Of a stretch of 5,317 nt of DNA, positions 1-5,317 are shown piece by piece; the first letter of the stretch is position 1; every line of letters begins with the position of its first letter. Source of the stretch: an uncultured Clostridium sp. (GTDB lineage Bacteria; Bacillota; Clostridia; Lachnospirales; Lachnospiraceae); NCBI GenBank assembly GCA_905192625.1, contig CAJJLI010000201.1, positions 1-5,317 of the forward strand, read 5' to 3'. The notes under the pieces are model-generated. The model was not told where the DNA came from. It made no database searches and saw nothing but the letters and a program-made list of their open reading frames with translations. Both the position numbers and the translations under genes were made by a program.

Positions 1-1246
1 AGAAACAAAATATGTTGTATGCAATGGTGACGAGGGCGATCCTGGTGCTTTTATGGACCGTAGTATGATGGAGGGTGACCCTCATCGATTGATTGAAGGT
101 ATGCTTATTGCAGGTATTGCAACCAAGGCGAACCACGGATACATTTACGTACGTGCAGAGTATCCACTTGCAGTGGCACGTTTGCAAAATGCAATTGCAT
201 CTGCTACAGAGTATGGCCTACTTGGCGATAATATTTTAAACTCAGGATTCTCTTTTGATTTAAAGATTAGTCAGGGTGCTGGGGCATTCGTTTGTGGAGA
301 AGGCTCCGCATTAACAGCCTCCATAGAAGGTAACCGAGGAATGCCTCGAGTAAAACCTCCTAGAACCGTTGAAAAAGGACTTTTTGAGAAACCAACCGTA
401 TTAAATAATGTAGAAACATTTTGTAATGTACCACCAATTATTTTAAATGGTGCAGACTGGTATAAAACCTACGGACCCGCAAAAAACCATGGCACCAAAG
501 CATTCGCTCTTACCGGTAATGTTAAAAATACTGGATTAATCGAAGTACCAATGGGTACAACATTGCGTGAAATTATTTTTGATATCGGCGGTGGTGTAAG
601 TGGCGGTGAATTTAAGGCGGTGCAAATTGGTGGACCATCTGGTGGTTGTTTGTGTATCAATCCAAGCGAGGACCATCTTGATTTACCACTTGACTTTGAT
701 TCACTAAAAAAGGTTGGTGCAATGATTGGTTCTGGCGGACTTGTTGTTATGAATGACAAAAGCTGTATGGTTGAAGTAGCAAGATTCTTTATGAATTTCA
801 CACAGAACGAATCCTGTGGAAAGTGTGTTCCATGTCGTGAAGGAACCAAACGAATGCTGGAATTATTAACTGATATTGTTGAAGGTAGGGGTACACTAGA
901 ACATATTGATATGTTAGAAGAACTTGCAGAAACCATTTCCGCTACAGCCCTTTGTGGACTTGGAAAAACAGCAGCCTTCCCTGTGATAAGTACATTAAAA
1001 TATTTCCGAGACGAATATATTGCCCATGTTGTAGATAAGAAGTGTCCAGCAGGACAATGTAAGGCGTTGACTTCCCTTCAAATCAAAGCTGAGCTTTGTA
1101 AGGGCTGTACAAAATGTGCTCGTATCTGTCCTGTGGGAGCAATCCGCGGTGAATTAAAAAAAGCACATACAATCGATATCGTCACTTGTATTAAGTGTGG
1201 TGCTTGTAAAGACAGCTGTAATTTCAAAGCAATAATTGAGGCTTAG
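1..1246 (+). CDS. hydB: NuoF-like flavoprotein subunit of [FeFe] hydrogenase (HydB/HndC type), 5'-partial
   Basis: The frame is open from base 2 to the TAG at 1244-1246, giving 414 visible residues; the ATG at 53 is internal because the NADH/FMN-site motif [12 protein letters not shown] spans it. Visible order: rest of the NuoF flavin/NADH domain, an SLBB-like segment (about 494-652), the NuoF 4Fe-4S site ([12 protein letters not shown], first Cys codon at 815, fourth Cys in ALCGLG near 953), a CPAGQC pair (1043-1060), then two ferredoxin-type 4Fe-4S motifs ([12 protein letters not shown] from 1097, [11 protein letters not shown] from 1187). In this family the subunit oxidises or reduces NAD(P)H at FMN and wires electrons to the hydrogenase. 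Family members usually have about 600 residues with an N-terminal thioredoxin-like 2Fe-2S domain, so roughly 180-200 residues are expected outside the window. The C-terminal ferredoxin motifs separate it from plain complex I NuoF; a formate dehydrogenase beta subunit is an alternative made unlikely by hydA directly downstream. NAD versus NADP use cannot be read from what is visible. Confidence 0.93.
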   Translation, partial: ETKYVVCNGDEGDPGAFMDRSMMEGDPHRLIEGMLIAGIATKANHGYIYVRAEYPLAVARLQNAIASATEYGLLGDNILNSGFSFDLKISQGAGAFVCGEGSALTASIEGNRGMPRVKPPRTVEKGLFEKPTVLNNVETFCNVPPIILNGADWYKTYGPAKNHGTKAFALTGNVKNTGLIEVPMGTTLREIIFDIGGGVSGGEFKAVQIGGPSGGCLCINPSEDHLDLPLDFDSLKKVGAMIGSGGLVVMNDKSCMVEVARFFMNFTQNESCGKCVPCREGTKRMLELLTDIVEGRGTLEHIDMLEELAETISATALCGLGKTAAFPVISTLKYFRDEYIAHVVDKKCPAGQCKALTSLQIKAELCKGCTKCARICPVGAIRGELKKAHTIDIVTCIKCGACKDSCNFKAIIEA

Positions 1247-1250
1247 CAGG

Positions 1251-1256
1251 AAGGAG
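1251..1256 (+). promoter_or_regulatory. Ribosome binding site of hydA
   Basis: AAGGAG, inside the longer purine run AGGAAGGAG, lies 7 bases before the ATG at 1264. It selects that start over the ATG at 1259, which is out of frame with hydA and too close to the site. The site falls in the 17-base gap after the hydB stop, so both genes are probably read from one mRNA. Confidence 0.85.
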
Positions 1257-1263
1257 AAATGTT

Positions 1264-2958
1264 ATGTCAAAATATATGATTATTGATGGTAACAGAGTCG
1301 CATTTGACACTGAACCAAATATATTAACTTTAGTTCGTAAAGCAGGAATTGATCTCCCGACATTTTGCTATTACTCAGATTTATCGATCTACGGTGCTTG
1401 CAGAATGTGTGTTGTAGAAGATGAATGGGGTGACATTATCGCCTCATGCTCTACCCCACCAAAAGATAAAATGGAGGTAAAAACCAACACTCCAAAACTT
1501 CATCAGCATCGTAAAATGATATTAGAATTACTTCTTGCAGCTCACTGTAGAGATTGTACGGTATGTGATAAAAATGGAAAATGTCGTCTGCAAGAATTGG
1601 CACATCGCTTCGGAATACAAAGCGTACGTTTTAAAAACAATACTGAGGAGATGGAACTTGACACATCATCAACTTCCATAGTCCGAGATCCTGGCAAGTG
1701 CATTCTTTGCGGAGACTGCGTAAGAATGTGCAATGAAATACAAAATGTTGGCGCCATTGATTTTGCTCATCGTGGGGCAAAGATGGTGGTGAGTCCAGCT
1801 TTTAACCGTAAAATTGCAGATACAGACTGTGTGAATTGTGGTCAATGTGCCGCTGTCTGTCCAACCGGAGCCATAACAGTAAAAAGTGATTTAAAATCAG
1901 TTTGGAAAGCAATCTATCATCCAAAAAAACGAGTTGTAGTCCAAATAGCTCCAGCCGTTCGTGTTGCTCTTGGAGAAGAATTTGGCCTTTCTGCTGGTGA
2001 GGATGTAATCGGTAAAATCGTTGCTGCTTTGCGTCGCCTTGGATTTAACGCCATCTTTGATACTTCAATTGGCGCTGATTTGACAATCATGGAGGAAAGT
2101 AAGGAATTGTTAAATCGATTAAAAGAAGGTAAACAGGATTACCCATTATTTACTTCCTGCTGTCCTGCTTGGATTCGTTACGTAGAAACGAAACATCCTG
2201 AGCTACTTTCATCGATTTCGACGTGTAAATCTCCAATGCAAATGTTTGGTGCAGTAATCAAAGAACATTTTAAAGGACTTGATGAAGCGGAAGACATGGA
2301 AACAATCTCTGTAGCTGTTATGCCTTGTACTGCTAAAAAGAATGAGGCAGCACGTGATGAATTTAAACGCAATGGAGTTCCAGATGTCGATTACGTTTTA
2401 ACAACAACTGAGATTGTAAAAATGATCAAAGAAATCGGAATTCAGTTTAATGAACTGGACCCAGAAGCTCCGGATATGCCATTTTCATTATATTCAGGTT
2501 CTGGCGTAATCTTTGGTGTAACTGGTGGCGTAACGGAAGCTGCCGTACGCCGAGTAGTTGCTGATAAAAGTCCAAAATCACTCAAGGATATAGAGTTCTT
2601 GGGATTCCGTGGAATGGAAGGGGTTAAAGTATGTGAACTTCCTATGGACGACCAAGTATTACGTATTGCTGTTGTTAGTGGCTTAGCAAATGCAGAATTG
2701 TTAATCGATAAAATAATATCCAAAGAAGAACATTTTGACTTTGTTGAAGTTATGGCCTGTCCTGGTGGCTGCATTGCTGGAGCGGGGCAACCATTTAGTC
2801 ATAAGCCAGAAAAAGAAGAACGTGCCAAAGGTATGTACCGTGCAGATAAGGTGAGCCAGATAAAACGAAGTGAAGAAAATCCTATGATGCTTTCTTTATA
2901 CAATGGTCTTTTAAAACATCGCACACATGAGCTATTACACGTTCATTATAAATCATAA
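1264..2958 (+). CDS. hydA: [FeFe] hydrogenase catalytic subunit, M3-type
   Basis: This 564-residue cytoplasmic enzyme interconverts protons, electrons and H2 at the H-cluster. N-terminal plant-type 2Fe-2S domain: C35, C46, C49, C62. His-ligated 4Fe-4S: H94, C98, C101, C107. Two ferredoxin clusters: C146/149/152/156 and C189/192/195/199. The H-cluster domain has L1 TSCCPAW (C299 proton donor, C300 ligand), L2 MPCTAKK (C355, K358) and L3 MACPGGC (C499, C503). A C-terminal small-subunit segment (about 520-562, ending LLHVHY) completes it. Most of these positions coincide with the Clostridium pasteurianum CpI numbering as I recall it; the acidic proton-path residues E278, E281, R285 and S319 are also present. 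The L3 tail reads IAGAGQP rather than the common xNGGGQP. It lacks the extra C-terminal 2Fe-2S domain of Thermotoga HydA. Following hydB by 17 bases, it is probably the H2 site of a trimeric HydABC or HndABCD-like complex that couples NAD(P)H and ferredoxin to H2; that coupling is inferred from gene order. Confidence 0.97.
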   Translation: MSKYMIIDGNRVAFDTEPNILTLVRKAGIDLPTFCYYSDLSIYGACRMCVVEDEWGDIIASCSTPPKDKMEVKTNTPKLHQHRKMILELLLAAHCRDCTVCDKNGKCRLQELAHRFGIQSVRFKNNTEEMELDTSSTSIVRDPGKCILCGDCVRMCNEIQNVGAIDFAHRGAKMVVSPAFNRKIADTDCVNCGQCAAVCPTGAITVKSDLKSVWKAIYHPKKRVVVQIAPAVRVALGEEFGLSAGEDVIGKIVAALRRLGFNAIFDTSIGADLTIMEESKELLNRLKEGKQDYPLFTSCCPAWIRYVETKHPELLSSISTCKSPMQMFGAVIKEHFKGLDEAEDMETISVAVMPCTAKKNEAARDEFKRNGVPDVDYVLTTTEIVKMIKEIGIQFNELDPEAPDMPFSLYSGSGVIFGVTGGVTEAAVRRVVADKSPKSLKDIEFLGFRGMEGVKVCELPMDDQVLRIAVVSGLANAELLIDKIISKEEHFDFVEVMACPGGCIAGAGQPFSHKPEKEERAKGMYRADKVSQIKRSEENPMMLSLYNGLLKHRTHELLHVHYKS

Positions 2959-2966
2959 GCATACAC

Positions 2967-2999
2967 GTATTATTGGGCGTTTATAACGCCTAATAATAC
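2967..2999 (+). terminator. 15-bp hairpin after hydA (terminator or 3'-end stabiliser)
   Basis: The arms GTATTATTGGGCGTT (2967-2981) and AACGCCTAATAATAC (2985-2999) pair over 15 bp with one G-U wobble and a 3-base loop, starting 8 bases after the hydA stop. No T-run follows on either strand, so it is not a canonical intrinsic terminator. It probably marks or protects the 3' end of the hydrogenase mRNA; an operator palindrome is a less likely reading. Confidence 0.55.
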
Positions 3000-3224
3000 A
3001 AATACAGAGCAATGTAAAAATTCTGCTATGCCTTGCAAATCCAACGGTACAAACCATGTCACAACATAGATATACCTTGATACTGTTTAATACACCACGC
3101 AAATAAATACATGAATCCCCAATCGAATCGTATAATTATTATAAAGTACTCAAACAAAAGAGAGAAGTACATTAAGATGAGTAAGTAAATGATGTAATAC
3201 ATATTTAAGAAAGTGGGGTTGCTT
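3000..3224. other. Intergenic region between hydA and the small ferredoxin gene
   Basis: Apart from the PerR-like palindrome at 3130-3144 and the purine-rich translation signal at 3209-3218, I see no gene, no recognisable riboswitch and no repeat family here. A weak GTACT/AGTAC inverted repeat with a 15-base loop lies just after the palindrome. Open frames are very short and have no convincing ribosome binding site. Confidence 0.6.
3130..3144 (+). promoter_or_regulatory. PerR-box-like palindrome overlapping a possible -10 element
   Basis: GTATAATTATTATAA matches the known Bacillus PerR consensus TTATAATNATTATAA at every defined base but the first; the core TATAAT-T-ATTATA is a perfect 6-1-6 inverted repeat. 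Its left half is also a consensus -10 hexamer (3131-3136), about 90 bases before the ferredoxin start. No good -35 is present: 17 bases upstream reads TACATG. A repressor bound here would block the promoter if this is the -10. Low sequence complexity in an AT-rich genome makes chance a real alternative. Confidence 0.45.
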
Positions 3225-3473
3225 ATGCAAATAAAAGTATGTATCGGTAGCGCATGTCATGTGAAAGGTTCTTACAATGTAATCACCACCTTGCAACAAT
3301 TGATTGAAGAAGATGAGCATGGAACGGAAATTGAATTAAAATCTGTATTTTGTTTGGGAAATTGTAAAAATGGAGTATCCATTCAAATTGATGAAGAGCC
3401 AACAATATACGGTGTTTTACCACAAGATGTAACCAAGTTTTACAATGAAATCGTAATTCCTAAATTAGTTTAA
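3225..3473 (+). CDS. Stand-alone thioredoxin-like [2Fe-2S] ferredoxin (NuoE/HydC C-terminal domain type)
   Basis: This 82-residue protein is essentially one thioredoxin-fold 2Fe-2S domain. The four cluster ligands are C6 and C11 (CIGSAC, followed by HVKGSY) and C43 and C47 (FCLGNC, followed by KNGVSI), the C-x4-C / C-x3-C pattern of NuoE and HydC. It lacks the N-terminal helical bundle of a full NuoE (about 160 residues). I start it at the ATG at 3225, which has purine-rich AGAAAGTGGGG about 6 bases upstream; a GTG at 3213 would add four residues but sits inside that signal and has no site of its own. The role is probably electron transfer, perhaps as a partner of the NuoF-like subunit upstream, but it is separated from hydA by 266 bases and a hairpin and is probably transcribed separately. 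The PerR-like site upstream suggests peroxide control. A bidirectional terminator follows at once. Confidence 0.88.
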   Translation: MQIKVCIGSACHVKGSYNVITTLQQLIEEDEHGTEIELKSVFCLGNCKNGVSIQIDEEPTIYGVLPQDVTKFYNEIVIPKLV

Positions 3474-3534
3474 AAAAGAAGGACTTTTGCTAAGAATTCC
3501 TTAATCGGATTTCTATTTGCAAACGTCCTTTTTT
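3474..3534. terminator. Compound bidirectional intrinsic terminator between convergent genes
   Basis: Nested stems: AAGGAC (3479-3484) with GTCCTT (3525-3530), TTTGC (3486-3490) with GCAAA (3519-3523), then the inner TAAGAA/TCC arm (3491-3500) with GGA/TTCTA (3507-3515) around a 6-base loop. T-runs flank both sides: TTTTTT at 3529-3534 on plus, and the complement of AAAAAAG at 3472-3478 on minus. It fills the gap between the ferredoxin stop and the protease stop at 3535-3537 and should end both transcripts. Confidence 0.85.
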
Positions 3535-4485
3535 CTATTCATTCTCATATGCTTTTACTAAGTTCTTGATAAACTCGTAAGTTTTTGGAGTCTTTTTTCG
3601 CACCATTTCCTTATATGTATAATACTGCTGGACACTCTCTGCAAAATATTCTCTGGAATCATTGATAAAATATTCGGCGTATCCAGATTGCTTACGTTCC
3701 TCGTTGTAAATAGATATCCACTCATCACTAAATGAAATATAATTATTACTATAATCAAGTGCATGTCCAAGTTCATGGATCACAGCACTTGCAATGTACC
3801 CTTCGTTATTCGATACATAAATACGTTTCTTCGAATATATAGTTAAACCAATCGTATTTTTTGTCTTTGATTGATAAGTATTTTCTATGTTCCTAGTGGT
3901 AATAATGAAGGTCCAACCTTCCTGTGTTATTTCTTCAATAAATGACTTAGGTAACTTATCAATATAATTAATTGCGATATCTGCATAGGATTCATGCGCC
4001 CCATCCTCAAGCCAGATTGTCATCCCATCGTAATTTTTACTTCTTTGCGGTAGTTCAAACACATCAATACCACCCAATTGTTCGATTCGTTTATTCAACT
4101 CATTGATATAGGTTTCCTTCTCTGTAATTGTAACGGAGCTACTTTTTGCCATCACTTCGTATTTTTTAATTATCTTGTCCGATAGCAAAGCATTTGCATT
4201 AAGATCTTCAATTTCCTCTTTCAGCTCTGATATTTCTTTTATTAAAAGCTCATTGTTTTGTTTCGTCTGTTCATTTTCTTCCGATATTTTTTTAATATCA
4301 TTTTGTAAATTAAAATTTTCAACTCTGACCTTACCAATCTCGTCCTGTAACAAATTGGAAGAGTTATTCATAACTGTAATCTGTTTTTCATGATTCATCT
4401 TCATACTAGTAAAAAACAATATTGAAATAACATTACAACAAATTAATGCCGTAATAAGTACAACTAAAAGCTTGCGGCTTTTCAT
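3535..4485 (-). CDS. Membrane-anchored, coiled-coil metalloprotease with anthrax lethal factor-like (ATLF/M34) catalytic domain
   Basis: This 316-residue protein has three parts. Residues 1-28: a short basic start (MKSRK) and a hydrophobic stretch (about 6-26), a signal anchor or signal peptide; ICC does not form a good lipobox. Residues about 34-136: charged, heptad-rich coiled coil full of Glu, Lys, Asn, Leu and Ile. Residues about 140-316: peptidase domain with the zinc motif HELGHALD (H237, E238, H241), then EYFINDSREYFAES, where E279 fits the third zinc ligand and Y272, seven residues earlier, the catalytic Tyr. Lethal factor has the same Tyr-x6-Glu spacing (Y728, E735), and the C-terminal KTPKTYEFIKN resembles its NAPKTFQFIND. 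The family also contains Pro-Pro endopeptidases such as C. difficile PPEP-1. I infer an extracytoplasmic protease held at the membrane on a stalk; the substrate is unknown. The ATG follows GGAGGT by 6 bases. No neighbour suggests its job, and no toxin-delivery domain is visible. Confidence 0.85.
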   Translation of the reverse strand: MKSRKLLVVLITALICCNVISILFFTSMKMNHEKQITVMNNSSNLLQDEIGKVRVENFNLQNDIKKISEENEQTKQNNELLIKEISELKEEIEDLNANALLSDKIIKKYEVMAKSSSVTITEKETYINELNKRIEQLGGIDVFELPQRSKNYDGMTIWLEDGAHESYADIAINYIDKLPKSFIEEITQEGWTFIITTRNIENTYQSKTKNTIGLTIYSKKRIYVSNNEGYIASAVIHELGHALDYSNNYISFSDEWISIYNEERKQSGYAEYFINDSREYFAESVQQYYTYKEMVRKKTPKTYEFIKNLVKAYENE

Positions 4486-4491
4486 AGTAAT

Positions 4492-4497
4492 ACCTCC
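4492..4497 (-). promoter_or_regulatory. Ribosome binding site of the ATLF-like protease gene
   Basis: Reading the minus strand, GGAGGT stands 6 bases before the ATG at 4485-4483. It is a near-consensus Shine-Dalgarno sequence and fixes this start, which also places the hydrophobic anchor at the N-terminus. Confidence 0.9.
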
Positions 4498-4637
4498 AAA
4501 AATAAATGTATGTCTTTTTTTGCTTTTCCTTTTGTCTATATTACCTGTACATTTATTCTTACAATTTGGTATCCTTACGTAATTTTCTTAAGCTCCTACA
4601 TATACGTTTGTACAACCATCTTTTGATTAATATTAGT

Positions 4638-4646
4638 ATTATACCA
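4638..4646 (-). promoter_or_regulatory. Extended -10 promoter of the protease gene
   Basis: On the minus strand the sequence is TGGTATAAT: a consensus TATAAT (4643-4638) with the TG of an extended -10. The -35 position at 17-bp spacing is weak (TATTTA). Transcription would begin near 4631, giving a leader of about 145 bases. Lying just downstream of the rubrerythrin terminator, it makes the protease gene an independent unit. Confidence 0.6.
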
Positions 4647-4676
4647 TATATTTACTTCTATAAATAGTCTAAAATA

Positions 4677-4740
4677 AAAAAGAAATGCATCATTACAGTA
4701 GTGACTCATAAATCTACTGCAACAATGCAATTTTTCTTTC
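4677..4740. terminator. Intrinsic terminator of the rubrerythrin gene
   Basis: The hairpin combines an outer stem TGCAT (4686-4690) with ATGCA (4725-4729), a 5x5 internal loop, and an inner stem CAGTAG (4696-4701) with CTACTG (4714-4719). On the minus strand it is followed by TTTCTTTTTTATTTT, a proper U-tract, about 45 bases after the rubrerythrin stop. The plus side also has a T-rich tail (4730-4740), which lengthens the stem by A-T pairing and could act in both directions, though no plus-strand gene needs it. Confidence 0.75.
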
Positions 4741-4773
4741 TAACTTAATAAATAAACATATGGCATGTTATTT

Positions 4774-5310
4774 TTAAAATTCTTTATACATTTCCTTTTT
4801 CGCTCCACATACTGGACATTTATCTGGTGCTTCGTCTAAAACCGTATGTCCACAAATAGGACAGATGTGTACGGACTCTAACTCAATATCCTTACCTTCT
4901 TTTGCACACTCTTGTGCTTTAGCAAATAAGTCAGCGTGAATTTTTTCTGCTTCTAATGCAAAATGGAAAGAACGAATTGCGCCTTTTTCTTCTTGGAACT
5001 CTGCTGCGTTTAAATACACTGGATACATTTGCTCTACTTCATGCAATTCTCCATTGATTGCACCTTGAAGGTTGTCTACTGTTTTTCCAGTACCAAAAAC
5101 TGCACCAGCAGTTACAGTAGCATCCGCTGTTTCGCCTGCAATTTCATTAAAATGATTGTTAGCATGTACTTCCTCTGCATATGCAATTGCTATGAAAAGT
5201 TTCGCTATGTTTTTAAATCCTTCTTTTTCAGCCATTTTAGCCCATGATAAATATCTCATATGAGCCATACTTTCTCCACCGTATGCTGAATGTAAAAAAT
5301 CACTTGTCAT
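4774..5310 (-). CDS. rbr: Rubrerythrin (start at or beyond the window edge)
   Basis: The 178 residues form a ferritin-like diiron four-helix domain followed by a rubredoxin domain. Expected diiron ligands are all present: E13 (GGES), E46 and H49 (AEEVH), E88 and E91 (GELHEVEQMYP), E122 and H125 (AEKIH). The rubredoxin iron site is C150, C153, C165, C168 (CPICG and CPVCG). Rubrerythrins reduce hydrogen peroxide to water in the anaerobe cytoplasm with electrons from rubredoxin or NAD(P)H-linked reductases. The ATG at 5310 gives MTSDFLHSAYGGES, a plausible N-terminus, but the frame stays open upstream (codons for N-A) to the edge and the place for a Shine-Dalgarno site is cut off, so a slightly longer protein is possible. 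Its promoter lies outside the window. It is followed by its own terminator and is on the strand opposite to the hydrogenase genes. Confidence 0.95.
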   Translation of the reverse strand: MTSDFLHSAYGGESMAHMRYLSWAKMAEKEGFKNIAKLFIAIAYAEEVHANNHFNEIAGETADATVTAGAVFGTGKTVDNLQGAINGELHEVEQMYPVYLNAAEFQEEKGAIRSFHFALEAEKIHADLFAKAQECAKEGKDIELESVHICPICGHTVLDEAPDKCPVCGAKKEMYKEF

Positions 5311-5317
5311 TGCATTT

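Noticed and set aside
10..20. Protease ICC residues (N-terminal hydrophobic stretch, residues 15-17) as a lipoprotein lipobox
   Set aside because: The residues before the Cys pair do not fit L-[AS]-[GA]-C, and the hydrophobic run continues past them, so a transmembrane anchor or signal peptide is more likely. The residues are encoded near 4435-4443; the coordinates given for this entry are not meaningful window positions.
53..55. ATG as the start of the NuoF-like gene
   Set aside because: The same frame is open upstream and encodes the conserved start of GDEGDPGAF, so this Met is internal to the NADH/FMN motif.
469..936. Antisense open frame of 155 codons inside hydB
   Set aside because: It is opposite strongly conserved flavoprotein sequence, is low-complexity in Ser and Pro, and has no recognisable domain. 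The antisense frames in hydA, the protease and rubrerythrin were dismissed for the same reason.
1259..1261. ATG just before hydA
   Set aside because: It is out of frame with hydA, only 2 bases from the Shine-Dalgarno sequence, and meets a stop within a few codons.
3177..3188. Tiny frame M-S-K-stop upstream of the ferredoxin gene, as a leader peptide
   Set aside because: There is only a weak purine stretch before it and no attenuator-like hairpin after it; four codons are expected by chance.
3213..3224. GTG start giving an 86-residue form of the small ferredoxin
   Set aside because: The GTG lies inside the purine-rich signal that best serves the ATG at 3225, and it has no ribosome binding site of its own. 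The family typically begins only a few residues before CIGSxC.
4596..4619. Seven-codon frame in the protease leader (minus strand) as a regulatory uORF
   Set aside because: It has no Shine-Dalgarno sequence and no amino acid bias that would suggest attenuation.
4638..4652. Second PerR box at the protease promoter
   Set aside because: Only one half-site (TATAAT) matches well; the other half deviates at several positions, so it is better explained as an ordinary -10 element.

Overview
The window looks like chromosomal DNA from an anaerobic, AT-rich Firmicute, most likely a clostridium or Lachnospiraceae member. The evidence is an [FeFe] hydrogenase and its flavoprotein partner, a rubrerythrin, strong GGAGG-type ribosome binding sites, A/T-ending codons and U-tailed hairpin terminators. 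Species cannot be fixed from the sequence alone. No RNA gene, insertion sequence, CRISPR array or phage gene was seen.

Left part, plus strand (1-2999): the 3' two thirds of a NuoF-like flavoprotein gene (hydB type) enters from the left edge. After 17 bases comes a complete [FeFe] hydrogenase gene (hydA type). Together they look like the end of an operon for a multimeric NAD(P)-linked, probably electron-bifurcating, hydrogenase; a NuoE-like hydC would be expected just upstream, outside the window. A 15-bp hairpin without a U-tract follows hydA. About 225 bases later is a separate small gene for a stand-alone thioredoxin-like [2Fe-2S] ferredoxin. Its upstream region holds a near-perfect PerR-box-like palindrome built on a TATAAT sequence.

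Middle, minus strand (3535-4646): a gene for a membrane-anchored, coiled-coil-stalked metalloprotease whose C-terminal domain has the signature of the anthrax lethal factor-like family (ATLF, peptidase family M34, which also contains the Pro-Pro endopeptidases). It converges on the ferredoxin gene and shares a compound bidirectional terminator with it. It has its own extended -10 promoter and a leader of roughly 145 bases.

Right end, minus strand (4686-5317): a rubrerythrin gene with its terminator; its start lies at or just beyond the window edge.

Functionally, hydrogenase, ferredoxin and rubrerythrin all fit anaerobic redox balance and peroxide defence: hydB passes electrons between NAD(P)H and FeS clusters, hydA makes or uses H2, and rubrerythrin reduces peroxide. 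The protease has no obvious metabolic link and is the least expected gene here. The two points most worth following are the PerR-like site in front of the lone ferredoxin and the surface lethal factor-like protease.
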